NCBI GenBank assembly: GCA_037367355.1
Contig: CM074699.1
Span: forward strand, 2,108,001-2,172,000
Length of the DNA stretch: 64,000 nt
Source of the DNA: Neoscytalidium dimidiatum
Lineage: Eukaryota > Ascomycota > Dothideomycetes > Botryosphaeriales > Botryosphaeriaceae
Reading direction: 5' to 3'
The notes beneath the pieces were generated by a model. The model made no database searches. It saw nothing but the letters and a program-made list of their open reading frames with translations, and was not told the origin of the DNA. The first letter of the stretch is position 1. Each line of letters opens with the position of its first letter. Positions 1 to 11,575 of this stretch are shown piece after piece. A program made the translations under genes and the position numbers.

Positions 1-773
1 GACAGCGCCGCGACATATAAGTCCTGGATGCGAAGGGTCCTGCTGCAGGCGGCGGCGGCGGGGCGCGGGAGAAGGGGCCACTGGGGCCTTGAGGAGTGCG
101 GGTAAAGGCGATCAGACGGCGGCCGTCAAGCTATGCTGCCCGGCGGGAAGCTTCTCCACGGCGCCGCTGCGACCGTGGTACGACAGCGGGAGCACGACAA
201 GAAGTCAGAGGACGGCGAACGGCTGCCAGTCGGGGGCCGGAGTGCTGCAGCTGGTGGAGAAACCGCCGGGGTGTCACGCTGCACGATGACCGCACGATTC
301 ACGATTCATGCAGCTGCCAACCCTCAACAACAAGAAGCATTCTCCAAATTGTGCTCGTCCCGTGGGACTCTAACGATACATTAGACAGAAACAGCTTCAA
401 AAACGCCTCTAGTTCCCGTGTCCGCCCAATGCCATGGCCCCCGCTCCGATGCGAAAGGGGCCGACCGCGAGGTCTTCCGTCTAGTGTATCCCAGCCAGTC
501 CCAGTCTAAGTTCCGCCCGCTGAAGAAAATCAACAAACTCCGCTCAATGCAAATTGAATACGCCCGCTGGCAATGCCATCAGCAAAGATAATGCCGCTCA
601 CAAATCCCAGGATGTCCTAAGATGCCTCTCTATCCAGACAGTGCAAGCGTAATCAAAAAAAAAAAAAAAAAGTTCCCGAGCGCCGTGCGATGCAATGGTT
701 GGATAGTCGTACACTCGCGTGCAACAGAAATAGTCGAAGAAAGTCGTGCTCCGTGAACAGCCGGAAGGATAAC

Positions 774-807
<34 letters not shown>

Positions 808-1116
808 AATAATAAAAAAAAAAGGGTGCCGGACCGACTCCGAAGGTTGTTGGACTTGCTGATGAGGAATTTCCCGCTGGACGGTGGTGACAGGACCCGC
901 CCGCCGCTTTGGGAAATTTCGTTCGAGGATGGTCGGCATTGCGCAGTTCGCCCGTCAAGAATGGGTAAATGAAAGGTAAAACGTGTTGGGTGTCGAGGCA
1001 CCCTGGCGGTAGCTCGGGCGTTGTAGTAATTTAGGTCTAATTGCCGAGTCAGTCAGGACGCTGGTCCGCGAGGCGATAAGCTCATGGGTGAGCAATGCTC
1101 ACGATGGACGTACCGT
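1..1116. other. Gene-free stretch with simple repeats
   Basis: I find no credible gene here. The open frames are GC-driven and lack family resemblance or splice structure. The stretch holds an A17 run (about 655-671), a GAT trinucleotide array (about 775-808) running into AAT and A-rich sequence, and a GGC-rich segment at 48-70. Confidence 0.5.
775..808. repeat. (GAT)n trinucleotide microsatellite
   Basis: About eleven perfect GAT units in a row, followed by AAT units and an A-run. The array lies in non-coding sequence. Confidence 0.9.
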
Positions 1117-1287
1117 TTAGCTGCCACCGGCATCGCGAGGCCAGTCCTTGTTGTCGTCGCCGCCCTTGCGACTGAGCGGGAGCACGCGGCGCTGGTGCTT
1201 CATCGTGAAGTCGTTGACGGCAAATGCGGCCCTGGAGGAAGCGGCAGAGGCGGTGGCGAGGGCGGTCGACGTCTTGCTGAGTGCCAT
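1117..1287 (-). CDS. Candidate small protein (56 aa), unrecognised
   Basis: An uninterrupted 57-codon frame on the minus strand runs from ATG at 1287 to TAA at 1117-1119. Three things suggest it is real. The start context is CAACCATGG, after a CA-rich leader typical of fungal 5' UTRs (CAACAAGCAACC). A TATAAA lies about 126-131 bp upstream (1413-1418). From residue 23 onward the codons strongly prefer C or G at the third position, as in expressed genes. The first 25 residues are rich in Ala/Ser/Thr with one Arg and few acidic residues, which could be a mitochondrial presequence. The rest is basic and then acidic (KGGDDNKDW). I do not recognise a family, and a chance ORF in GC-rich DNA remains possible. 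Confidence 0.42.
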   Translation of the reverse strand: MALSKTSTALATASAASSRAAFAVNDFTMKHQRRVLPLSRKGGDDNKDWPRDAGGS

Positions 1288-1412
1288 GGTTGCTTGTTGC
1301 GGCAGAGGGCGTTGGTAGCGGTGGTGGATTTATTAAGAGTCAAGGTCGAGATGTCGAATTGGGAAGCAGGTGGATGTGGTAATGGTGGTCCCAGAGAGGA
1401 GCGGCGGAGGGA

Positions 1413-1418
1413 TTTATA
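1413..1418 (-). promoter_or_regulatory. TATA box candidate for the 56-aa ORF
   Basis: TATAAA on the minus strand, about 130 bp upstream of the ATG at 1287. The interval between them is CA/CT-rich leader-like sequence. This is inference from motif and spacing only. Confidence 0.35.
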
Positions 1419-3008
1419 TTAAAGTGTGTTGGAAGCGGATGTGTCTCAAGATTACTTCGGATGGCTGGTTGATGGAGGGCGGAAAGGCAGCAGGCGGGAG
1501 GTCTATATGTATGTGGAAGTGTCGAGGAGCAGGGCAACCTCTTGGGAAGGGGTGCGGACGGGTGACGGGGTAGGCAGCACGCTTCAGCGCGGTCTGAAAC
1601 CAAATTCTGGACTGTTCGCGGGATACGGGGCTTTGGCGGCAGGTATTATCATCATCAGTTGCCTGCCAGCCTTCCACAGCGCGAGCTCTCAGAACTCAGC
1701 ACAAAGCGCCGCGGCGGCTGTGCGCAGCGTAGCATTTTTCGCATGGACAGGGCTGGGCATCTCCGTGCTTCGTGGAAGCGTCTTCCGCTTCCATGATCCC
1801 AGCAGGCTCCCCGGCAGGTCGAAGAGGCGGCAGCCCGGGGATCCTTTACGGAGCCCGGCGGCCGTGACGTGCGTCGCGAGCCAGTCAGCCAGCTCTCTGC
1901 CGGCGCGCTGGTGCCCGTGTGGCCGTCGACGCCGGAGGCCGCAGCGTGGCCACTGCCCGTCCCGCTGGAGCCAGCTGGCGGTGCTCCGCCACTAACGCAC
2001 TCGCGCCCTCCCTCACGTGGCTGTGTGTGCGCGGGCCCGCCGTGGCTTTCACACAGAGCAGCAGGGGCGCGCAGAGGGGGGGTGGCTGCCGGTGCTGCCA
2101 ATCACGCGGGATGCTGGCGGACAAGCCGCTGCGCGCCCGCGCCTCAGGCTCTGTCTTCAGGAACAGGAATGGTTCTCTCCTATGACTCAGGAGATGGGGC
2201 GCCAGCGAGGTTTGCATTACTAGTGCACCCTCCCCCCCCCCCCCCAATCAGCGCGCCCTTCACCGCCCGCGCCGCCGCTTGCTCGCTGCAGCCTGCTCTG
2301 GTGTCGCAGAGCTGGCGCTGGAGCTGATGCTGGCTTTGGCATGGCCATTTGCAAGGGCCGGGAGCACCGCTGCCAGCCGGCGCCGGGACACTTGGGATGA
2401 CGGAAGCCGTGCTGCCGAAGCTGCGCCCTCCCGGCTCGAGGCGTGCTCGACGAGGCCATGCCATGCAGGCGTGCCTGGCGCCGTCGGGGGCCCGGGGGCA
2501 AGGCGACGGCATCCACGCCTGCGCCTGCGACTGCGACAACGACATGACGGCCAACGGAGAAGGCAGCGCGGGTGGGCAGCCGCGGCGGCGGTGCTGCGGA
2601 CGGCGGACGGCGGACGGCGGCGAGCCGATGGGCGGCGGGCGGCATTGGTTCTGGCACTGTCACTGGCAGGGTGAGGGTGAGGGTGAGGGCACTGGTGCTG
2701 AGTGGTAAGACAGGACCCAGTCGATAGCTGAGCTGAAGCACCAGTGGGCGAAATTCCCGCCCGCGTAAGAAAACACGCTATGAAACAAGACGCCCTGCGC
2801 AGCGGCTGTCGCTGTGGACGGGCGCCTGACTTGTCCCAAAGAGCCAGCGAACGGCTCGCGGGGGAATAGGAGGACCCCCTGCCAGCAGACTAAGCGCGCA
2901 CTGTGGATCGTGGGCTTGTGGGCTTCCATTCGAATTATTCGAGAAGCAGTTTCCACGCACATCCGGGGGACCTGCGTGCCTTTGCCTTGCCGCAGGTCTA
3001 GGCCTTCG

Positions 3009-3053
3009 CTGCTGCTGCTGCTGCTGCTGCTGCCGTTGCCGCTGCCGCTGCGA
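3009..3053. repeat. (GCT)n / CTG-CCG trinucleotide tract
   Basis: Seven to eight perfect GCT units followed by interrupted GCC/GTT/GCT units. It lies outside any supported gene. Confidence 0.85.
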
Positions 3054-5192
3054 TGGAGCCTTCTTCACGCCTCGAGCCACTTGGGCCCCGGCGCGCGCGT
3101 GCGCGCCTACTGCTCTCTGGCAAGCGCAGCTACCTACCCGCGCCCGCGCTGCGCTGTCAACACCTCCGACAGACGTGTCTCAACGTCCGCTACTCGCTCT
3201 GCGGCATGCCCGCCCAAGCCTTCCGGCGCGCCAGAGCATCCAATCGACCCTCGCTCCACCGCCGTGCTGTCGCAGCGTGCAGCCTCAGCCGCCCTTCCGC
3301 CTTCCGCGAGATGGGCCCGCGGCGAACCCGACCTGCTGCCACCACTGCTGATGAGATGATTCCACGTCTGCCCACACGCCGCGCCATCAGGTGACCGCTA
3401 CCGACGGCCAGCCAGCGGCCCCCGGCCCCTGAGGCTGCGAGTCGCGTGCGCCAGCCGGGCTGCGGGCGCAGGAGATCGTCATGAAACCATCTCAGCAGCA
3501 TTATGAGATGAGAAGCCCAAAATGACGGCCAAAATAACAAGACGCACTTTTACAACGTGGCGTATCGACAGCACCCGCCCCTCCCTGCCTTGCTCGTGGC
3601 CGAAGCTCGGCGGCCCCGGCACAGGGCTGGACGCCCCCCCTTCCGCCCTTCCCAGAGCGGCCGCGGTGTTACGCGTATGCGCTTGATTCATCGAAGCCAG
3701 CGCGATTGATCGTCGAGCAATGAATCGGAATCAGATCCGCCGCTTCCCACCCCTGAAGATCGTGTTCGATCAGCCGCTCGCTGGGGGAGCTGCGTGCGAA
3801 GTGGAAACCACGGCACACCACGGCGGGCGAGCGAGAACGAGAGGGAGAGACAGAGGGCGACGCGGCCGCCGCAGCCCCAGAACCACCAATTCGAAGCACT
3901 CGATTCGAGCCAAGATCCAATTATAGAAGGTCCGTCGTCCAAAAGCGAACGCCTGCGGCTGGGCCTGCCGTCCCGATTCGGCGACGCGAGCGGGCGACGC
4001 AAAGTGTGCTCGTAGCCGTCTCCTAAAATCGCGCCGCTTGCCTACACGAGAAGGGGGCGCGCCGGGATGCTCCCTCCAGCGGCAGCGCGGAAGCCTTGCC
4101 AGCAGTCAACCTTCGCACCTATCGAGCTCAGCATGCGTCCCAAGACCCCAGCGCTCGAACCCGTACGGTCTTACGCGTACAAAGAGAAGGAAAGTTCTTC
4201 TCGCCGAACGGATAATTCGAGACCTTCGCGGTCCCTCGCGATCTCAGCGTGCTCAATGCTCCTCTGGCCCTCGGGTGTTCCTGAATTGAAGGGCTGACAA
4301 TGATGCTCTGCGTTTCTAGGAATAGAGCATGATGATGCAATCATGCCATCCGCACCCCACAACGAGCACGCCTCGCGTCAGACCTGCCGCAGGACCTTTC
4401 CCTTCCGCCTGTCAGGCAACCCGCCCTTGCGCGCTAAAATAAGGTCTCTCCCGCAACGCGTCGCACGCCGTGAAGGGGAACGAGGAAGAGGTGGCAGATA
4501 TGAGAATTTGTTGAGGTGGCGACCGTTCTCTTGCACTTCCAGTCGGGAAAGGATTCATGCCCACGGACCGCTCGACCCCCCACTGAGCATCGCGGTGGCG
4601 CGACCAAGACCACCGCGCCGTGTACCTCCAAGAGAAAGCCACAAGGGATATGTCGCGCGGCAACTGTTCGTATCAGCCAGCCGCAAAGCCGCGCGCCGCA
4701 CGCTGCAAGGGTCCGGCCCAGCATCAGGGTACTCGGGATGAGGAAACTACAGGCCCTTCCTTGCCAGCCCGCACCCTCGTCGAAGAATGACGTTAGCGGG
4801 CCTGCCGTCCCTCCGCCCATCGTGGGAGATAGCGCGCCTCCCCTTTTTCTTTTTTAGCCTCTTTGTCGCTCTGGGCAACCTTAACTCAAATTCAGTGGCT
4901 TGCTTAGCGGCCGCCTCTAAGGGGCATACTCGCACGCACCCGATGAACTGTGCCGAAACCGTGGCCTTCCACTTCTGGTTACCTGCAACCTTCGAATATC
5001 GCGACATATTGGCAGGCAATTTACTATACAACTGTCGATTCCGATCCGACTCTCCTGGTCTGATCGTCCCCAAAAATAGCAGAAATAAAGCATGTCATTC
5101 AAGATGATACCAGACGATCGAAATTCCAACTTCAAAGTGACCACGACAGGACGAAAACTTAGCAGATTCAGATCTTGCCGTGGTCGGCACTA

Positions 5193-7256
5193 CTACGTGC
5201 TTCCGTAGTTTGCGCTCGCGTCCCTTGCTTGCGGCAGCAAACTCTGCTCGACCACCGCGCCAGGCGGCGCGTAGCCCCCGAGCTCGGTCACGGCCGCCGC
5301 TACCTGCTGCCAGAAGTTGCAGATAGGCTGCGAGTTCTGCTCGTCCGCGATGAGGGAGAATCCAAGCGCCCCGACGTTGAGCACGTCGCCGAAACACTGC
5401 CCGCTGTTGTCAACCTCCGGCCACTCAATTGTCGCCGGCAGACCCAGTTTCCTCCGGAAGGTGTTTGGGTCGCCGGCCCGTGAAAGCGAGGTCAGATAGC
5501 TCTGGTAACCCTGGTTCAGGATTCCGGTGTTGTTCAGCGGGTTCGCGGGAGGATCGGGCAGGAAGAAGGTCGGGATCAGGTCGGTACCATGCAGGGCCGG
5601 TGGCACAGCATATTGCATGTTCCACACTCTAGTACCCGACGCTTCCAGAAGAGCGTCGGCAGCAAATCTTACGTTACACACGAGCCGGCTGCCAGAGATC
5701 ACGTCGTGCAGGCGTGACGTCTGTGACACATAGTTCGAATATTGCTGCTCGATGGCTTCCGGGACTCCTGCTGTCGGGAACGCGTACTCGAGGTAGGCCC
5801 GGAACCGTTCGGGCGTAGTGATATTCGTGTCGGTAAAGATCAGAGCCTCGTCTTCGACATGGGACAGGATAACACTCTCGAGCCCCTTCCAGAAATTGCC
5901 CGATGCCAGCTCCAGGGCCGCCAGCTGCCGCACGAACGAACCGTCAGCGGCAACCTGATAAGCAGTGCGCCCGCTGTAGGGTTGAACGGTTCCCGCGTCG
6001 TTGGCCGCTTTGAGAGCGTCAGGCGAAGCTTGCCTAAGGCACGAGACGCCCTGACCCTCGCAGCCCGCGTCAGATATAAATTTCTGCGTCTGATTCTCCA
6101 GCGTCCCGCGCCTGTCCCACGAGAAGTCAAAAGCTGGGCTCTGCAGGACTAGCCTCTTGAAAAGTGGGTCGATCGTCCCACCGCCGGCAGTCAACAGGTG
6201 GAAGAGACAGCCAGCTCCGGCAGATTCACCCCACGCAGCTACGTTGCCTGCGTCGCCGCCCACCAAGCCGATGTACTGCTTCGTCCAGTTTAGCGCCGCG
6301 TGAACGTCGTGCAGACCGGCATTGGGAAGCCCTTCTTGCTCCATCGTCTCCCCGGCGAGCCATCCGAAAGCACCGACGCGGTAGTTGGACGCGACGTAGA
6401 TAGCGTTATTGTTAGTAACGCTGACAAGGCCTTTGCCGGCGTACATATCTTTGCTGCCGAGTACATAGGCGCCCTTTGTGCTATAGTTAGCAACGAAGGA
6501 AACTGGGGAAAGGGCATCTACTCACACCATAGATCCAATGGATGACAGGTAGGTTCGTGGCATTGCCACGCACCGCCGCACCGGGCGCGTACACGTCGAG
6601 GTACAGGCAGTCCTCTGATTGAGGCCCTAAAAGCGCACCGGCATCTCCCAGGGGTGCGCCTATTCCGGTCTGGACGCACGAGGGCCCGTAAGACCCATCG
6701 GCGATCGTGTCATTGGGCAGTGGCGGCGCAGGCGCGCGCCAACGTAGATCTCCAACGGGCGGCGCAGCAAAGGGTATGTTCTTAAAGACATAGATCTGGG
6801 ACTGATGATCAGCCAGAAAGCGACTGGGAGGGTGATCAAATAGGGAGAGGGAGTGAAGCGCGGTGCGATTAGGGTTGCAGGTGGGCCTATCCAAAAAGGC
6901 AGGCACGCTGGATCCACTCTTGCCTAATTCGGAAAGAAGGGGCACCGAGAGTATGTTCTCGACCACCAACACCGGCCAATAGTCGAGAGTTCCAGCAACG
7001 GCTCAGCTCGTGCATTGTGCACACGTTTAAGAAGAAGAGGGCTGGTGGGGTCAATGGTACTTACGTCGCGAATAGCGTCGTAGTTGTTTGCCTTTACCTG
7101 CTGGTATGGTAAATCCAAAACGGGCAGTCCGTCCTGTCGAGCCTGTAGTCTGACGCCCGACGCCCCTCGAATCCGGTGAGAAGAGAGTGGAGAGGCTTTT
7201 ATGAGGTGCGATAAGACGAGCAAGTGGAGAAAAGCGAATGCGAAAGTGAAGGGCAT
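5193..7256 (-). CDS. Secreted type-B carboxylesterase/lipase
   Basis: An alpha/beta-hydrolase of the carboxylesterase type B family, about 580 aa, expected to hydrolyse carboxylic esters outside the cell. Three exons are inferred: 7256-7065, 6795-6526 and 6473-5193. The first intron (269 nt) is long; both splice junctions are in phase and rebuild the conserved stretches YVFKNIPFAAPPVGDLRW and HWIYGGAYVLGS (oxyanion-hole GGA). The ATG at 7256 is followed by a hydrophobic segment that looks like a signal peptide; an ATG 12 nt upstream (7268) is an alternative. The nucleophile motif GESAGAG places the catalytic Ser near residue 238, and HGTDL supplies the probable catalytic His near 449. The substrate cannot be told from sequence. 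The gene stands alone, with no secondary-metabolism neighbours. Confidence 0.9.
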
Positions 7257-8913
7257 GGCTGCAGTCACGTGCCGTCGATCCTGTCACCTGGAGTCTCTTG
7301 GCCAGTTCACTTCTGAAGAACTCTTTCAAAACGAGAGTGATGGGAGCAAAGGCGATGCTTTGATCTGATGAAGCTCACCTTTCCCACAGCGCCGTTTAGA
7401 GACACGTCCTGCTTTATGGCCATTTCAACCGTAACTCGTCCTTCCCCTCTCGGCGCCGCCCCTGCTTTCTTTTCGCACACAGCCGACCGCGTAGCCTTGT
7501 TCCCAGAAACTGTCCACAACCGGTCGAAACTGCCGATCGCAGTCCTCTTATGAAAGGGGAGCCTCGGCATACTCCATGATAGGCTTGGTAAGGGAAAAAC
7601 ATGAAAGCCCAGCACAGCTAAGCGGAGGGGAGCACCAACGGCGTCGGCAGGCAGAGAGAAGCCGCGGCTAATTCTGGGGAAATAAACGGGCGAGTGTGCG
7701 ACAGGTGGGTATCCCGTTTTAGCGGCGGCAGTTGTACCGCTACGCTGGATCCACGGTCTGGCGATCATCAGGCACTCCACCACACCATCGTCGCTCGTGA
7801 CGTCGGTCCAATCCGGCCTGGTGCTGCACTCCAGAGCAGGGGTCCTGAGAGGATGCCCGCTGCTGTCACTTCTGCTACCTTGATGCCGAACCAATTGCCG
7901 GTGCAGTGGTCTTTCCCCTTTCGCTCTTCTGCAGCAGTTCCGGATCTGTTTATGACCGGTAGAAGTAACTGCAGACTCACGTGCTAAAGGCTTGAAGTGT
8001 GCCTGCTCGCCTTATCCTCTGCTCTGCGGAACACGACGGCCGCTTGACGAAACAATAGCCCTGGGAGCTGGCTTGATAGGCAGGCGTGTGAAACGTGCAT
8101 TTACTGGACAGCGCAGATCATTGCCGCGGGTAGGTGAGATGGAAAATGCAGCAAGGAATTGTATCCCGAATACGATGTTAGCTGGATCAAGAAGCCAGCC
8201 GAGCGTGCGGCGTTCCGAGGGTCTTGGGATAGATAACATAATAGCTTGGCAAAAGAGCGGAGGTGAGAAATAATGTAATGAGTATGTATTAACCAGCAAA
8301 TGGCAGCTGCTATGCCGGTGGGTGTGCCGAGGCTCATGCAAGGGACAGCGTCTGCAGCGTTGGGTGCAGCTACAGGGGTGACGAGGCGGGGACGGAAGTG
8401 GCGGCGGTCGGCCATCTGTGGCGCATGGAGTTGACGAGACGTGTGTGTTCTAGGCTGTTGTCCGTCTTTGACCAAGCGCACGCCTGGCGACGGGGCGTCG
8501 GATCAGACCGTCTAGCTGCTCTAGTGATACTTTGATTGGCCCTGCGGCCAGGCCCAGTTGTGCTGATGCGAGGTGGGAGTTGACGTGCAGTGTGGCTCGT
8601 TTGGCGTATACTAATGCGGTAATGTCAAGTCTGGGGTAAATAGAAGCGAGACCGGGTGAGCGTGGTCCGTGTGATCAACATGCATGTAGACGCGTCGTCA
8701 TCTGTAATGAGCTGGTGCTGGCTTCGGGTTGTGTCTTAAAGTTCAAATTGGTTTCGTAAAAGAACATGCTGCTTGTCTCACGTGCTCATGAAACGCTCTG
8801 GTGGCTCCAATGCAATTAATGAGAGCAACGCAGCCCCATTCTTCAAGTGCATGGACTAAACCTAGTGGAAGATCAACGCTTCATCGCTTGCAGGGCTCCT
8901 TGCAAAGCGGAGG
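7257..8913. other. Intergenic region upstream of the esterase
   Basis: About 1.65 kb between the esterase start and the adenine deaminase stop. It contains a 195-codon minus-strand frame (7307-7894) with no family resemblance and no intron structure. I see no supported gene, tRNA or repeat. Confidence 0.45.
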
Positions 8914-11179
8914 TTATGTCCAGCTTACGGAAACCGCCGTCTCCATCAGGCGATGAACGTCATGCGCATGGCTTGGGCAGCGGCAACAGACCTTGACTCG
9001 AGGCTGCTTATCTGGAGACACGTCCCGTTCGGTGACTCCTGCTCCCAAATCGTCTTCCACGTCCAAGATCACATCCATCAATTCCGAGCCACCACCAGTC
9101 ACTAACCCTTTCTCGGTGAGGCCCAAGTCAGGGACAGCTGCGAGGCCTATGAAACTCGCAATAAGGTACGGAAAACGCATGGTACAGCCCAGTACTCTTT
9201 TGACCTTCTCATCAAGATCCACCGAAGCGTCTCTGACTTCTTCCCACGGCGCTGACGACATGCATCCTGCAACATCGAGCTTGACTGTACCTAAGATTTC
9301 CCCTTCGCATACAGCTGTAAAGCCACCACCAAGTGCTGATATAGACCTCACCGCGCTTGCAATCTCGGCGTCTGAGGTACCCACCACGACCAGATTCTGG
9401 TTTTCGCAGTTTGTCGTGCAGGCTATGGCACCACTCTTGAGCCCAAAGCCGCGGACAAATCCAATGCCACAGTTGCTGGTGCTGTGGTGCCGATCTATGA
9501 CTACAACTTTCAGGACGTCTCGGCGGATATCGGCCAGAACCTCACCCGGCTCCGTTGTTGACGCAGGAAGAAGGACATGAAACGCGCGCTTGAAGTAACC
9601 GTCATACATCTCCATTGCTTGTACCCATGCTGAAGCCTTTCCTGGTTTGGGAAAAACGTGGAAAGCTGATGGCTCGAAGAAGCGGGGAGCGATGTGGATA
9701 GTGTTCAGGGCGAAGTCAGGTACTGGGTCCGCGTTCGCGAATAGCGCCTTGTTGCCGCGTGCTACTATCTGGCCATTGACGACGACAACTTCCGGTCTTA
9801 TCACATCTGTCAAACACGGATCTATACCAGGAGACGTTACAGTGGCTTACCTGGCCCCCTCCAAACTGTCCAAAACAAGAAGGTCTGCTAGCTTTGCTGG
9901 AGTGACGCTGCCGAGGATGTGGTCAAGCCGGTAATATGCTGCAGGATTGAGAGTAGCCATCTTGTACGCTTGAACGACCGGCACGCCGAGGCGGATAGCT
10001 TCTCGGACATGGAGATCGATATGACCAGATGCATCCAAATCTTCGCAGAGCTTATCGTCGGCACAAAATGAGATGTGATTGATTCCGTCCTTGTATATAC
10101 CGAAGTTACTGAAGACCGAAGGGATATTGGAGTTCATGCTTCCACTCATTACTGTAAGCATCATACCGAGACGGAGTCGCTCGACCACGTCAGCCGGCTG
10201 ACTAGCGTTGTGATCATCGCCGATGCCTCCCTGTATAATGAACTTCAGCAACGAGATGTAGGTCAAAAAGCGCGCCATTCAAGGTCGTGAACGGCTCATT
10301 AGAAAGTAAACTGACCGCAGCATATGCCCATAGCGGCTCGTTCTGGAGGAGTGCCGTGTGGCCGGTTATACGCTTTCCCGCATGGATGGCAGCAGCTTGT
10401 TTCTGCGCAGACGCAAGATCTAGCGAAAAAGGGTTGGACTCGCCGAGACTGACGGCTTCGCTTCTTGACACCCGTTCACATATCTCGAATGTTGAGACGG
10501 ACGTTCCGCCTAACTCGATCTCGGGCGGGCTCATTGGAACCTTGTGAGAGACCTGGCGAAATATACGCAAAGGTGTTGACGTAGCGCCTATTCATGCGCG
10601 GCTCTGGTAAGCGGTGATTCCTTTTCGAACTGGGATGTGCGTATCTCGCATACCCATGAAATCCATGCCCTTTCCGCCCGAAACCTAAATATCAGATTTT
10701 TGTCAGCAGCAGCTCAACTTGAAAATTAGGCATATGTAAGTTTTCCATCTGATTTCAGGGTCTGATAGCAATTGGCTCACATTTGCAATGCAGTTTGCAT
10801 CCGCGAGGACGGTTGTTGTACCTCTTGGGATGCTAAGACGGGCCAATTCGCCCGGTACCAATTTCGTATATTCAATATGAATATGGGCATCAATGAAACC
10901 GGGGCTTATGTACTTTCCTGAGGCGTCGATTTCCAGGTCTGCATCAGGGAAGTGGCCCCAAGGGGTTAAGGCGGCGATGTGGCGGCCGGAGATGACAACG
11001 TCTCTTTCTAGCAGCTCCCCGGTATGTAGGCTAAGGACATTTCCGTTGCGGATGATGACAGATGGCTTGACAGCACCGCGGGCAACGAAACGCAAGCTGG
11101 ATAGTTCTTGAACAGTGATGGAGAGGTGAGAAGCTGTAGAATTGGACGGGTGCACCGGTGGATGTGCATCCGACATCAT
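8914..11179 (-). CDS. Adenine deaminase, bacterial Ade (amidohydrolase) type
   Basis: Predicted to convert adenine to hypoxanthine and ammonia using a metal centre. About 654 aa from five inferred exons: 11179-10781, a 31-nt exon 10684-10654, 10587-10316, 10230-9851 and 9796-8914; all junctions keep phase. The metal site HIHIE follows SPGFIDA, and the Ade signature RGTTTVLADANCIANV is close to the bacterial form. GDDHNAS resembles the second conserved block of Ade, and GSVTPAKLADLLVLDSLE is the usual C-terminal amidohydrolase strand. The protein continues through the Ade-specific C-terminal region (GLTEKGLV) and ends about 45 residues later. This family is distinct from the ADA-like Aah1 of yeast. 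An in-frame ATG lies 105 nt upstream (11284). The gene is divergent from a nucleobase permease, which fits purine scavenging. Confidence 0.88.
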
Positions 11180-11376
11180 GTTGGGCGGTGGTCCGGGGCA
11201 GCTCGCTCGTCTACTCCGCTTTCGAGACTTCAACAGTGAGCCGAAGGTATACGCATCAACTAATGCGCCTGTGAGCCTTTTCAAAAAGTGAACGAGTCAT
11301 CCTCCAGCGCGAAATTCGCCAATCGCGGTCTCAAGCACGTTATTTCGCGTCAGACGACAAGAATGGGGTAACTCGC

Positions 11377-11382
11377 TGATAA
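11377..11382 (+). promoter_or_regulatory. HGATAR (GATA-factor) motif
   Basis: TGATAA in the divergent promoter, matching the AreA/NIT2 consensus. Short motifs like this also occur by chance. Confidence 0.35.
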
Positions 11383-11450
11383 CGCCTGTCGCACGACACG
11401 CCCTTACCCTCCCATGCGTGGGGAGGTGCGGAGTATAGCGGGGTTTGTCA

Positions 11451-11456
11451 AGATAA
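11451..11456 (+). promoter_or_regulatory. HGATAR (GATA-factor) motif
   Basis: AGATAA, 74 bp from the first GATA motif and about 120 bp upstream of the permease ATG. Confidence 0.35.
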
Positions 11457-11575
11457 CGTTTCTCTTCATGGGTTCATTTTCAACAGCTGACTAGAAGGTC
11501 ACCCCGGCATGGGACCTTCAGAATCGTGATTTTCTCAACTGCTCATCTCTCCGCAGGCCACCCAACCCTCCCATT

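Larger units (their letters stand above)
1288..5192. other. Long GC-rich intergenic region without a supported gene
   Basis: Nearly 4 kb in which all six frames give only short or compositionally biased ORFs (Arg/Ala/Pro/Ser-rich). It contains a C-run at about 2232-2245, GGTGAG direct repeats near 2670-2690, and a (GCT)n tract grading into GCC/GCT at about 3009-3053. No tRNA or transposon signature was seen. Confidence 0.45.
11180..11575. promoter_or_regulatory. Shared divergent promoter of adenine deaminase and NCS1 permease
   Basis: A 396-bp region between two divergent ATGs. It contains two HGATAR motifs that could bind the nitrogen regulator AreA/NIT2, TGATAA at 11377-11382 and AGATAA at 11451-11456, plus a CCAAT near 11319. 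No TCGG-N6-CCGA site for the purine activator UaY/PCO-1 is visible. Nitrogen control is inference. Confidence 0.5.

Noticed and set aside
1426..2741. Several overlapping ORFs of 120-190 codons
   Set aside because: Frames are open on both strands in GC-rich DNA, with no domains and no coherent exon joins.
7307..7894. A 195-codon minus-strand ORF upstream of the esterase
   Set aside because: No family resemblance, no clear start context, and composition is like the surrounding non-coding sequence.
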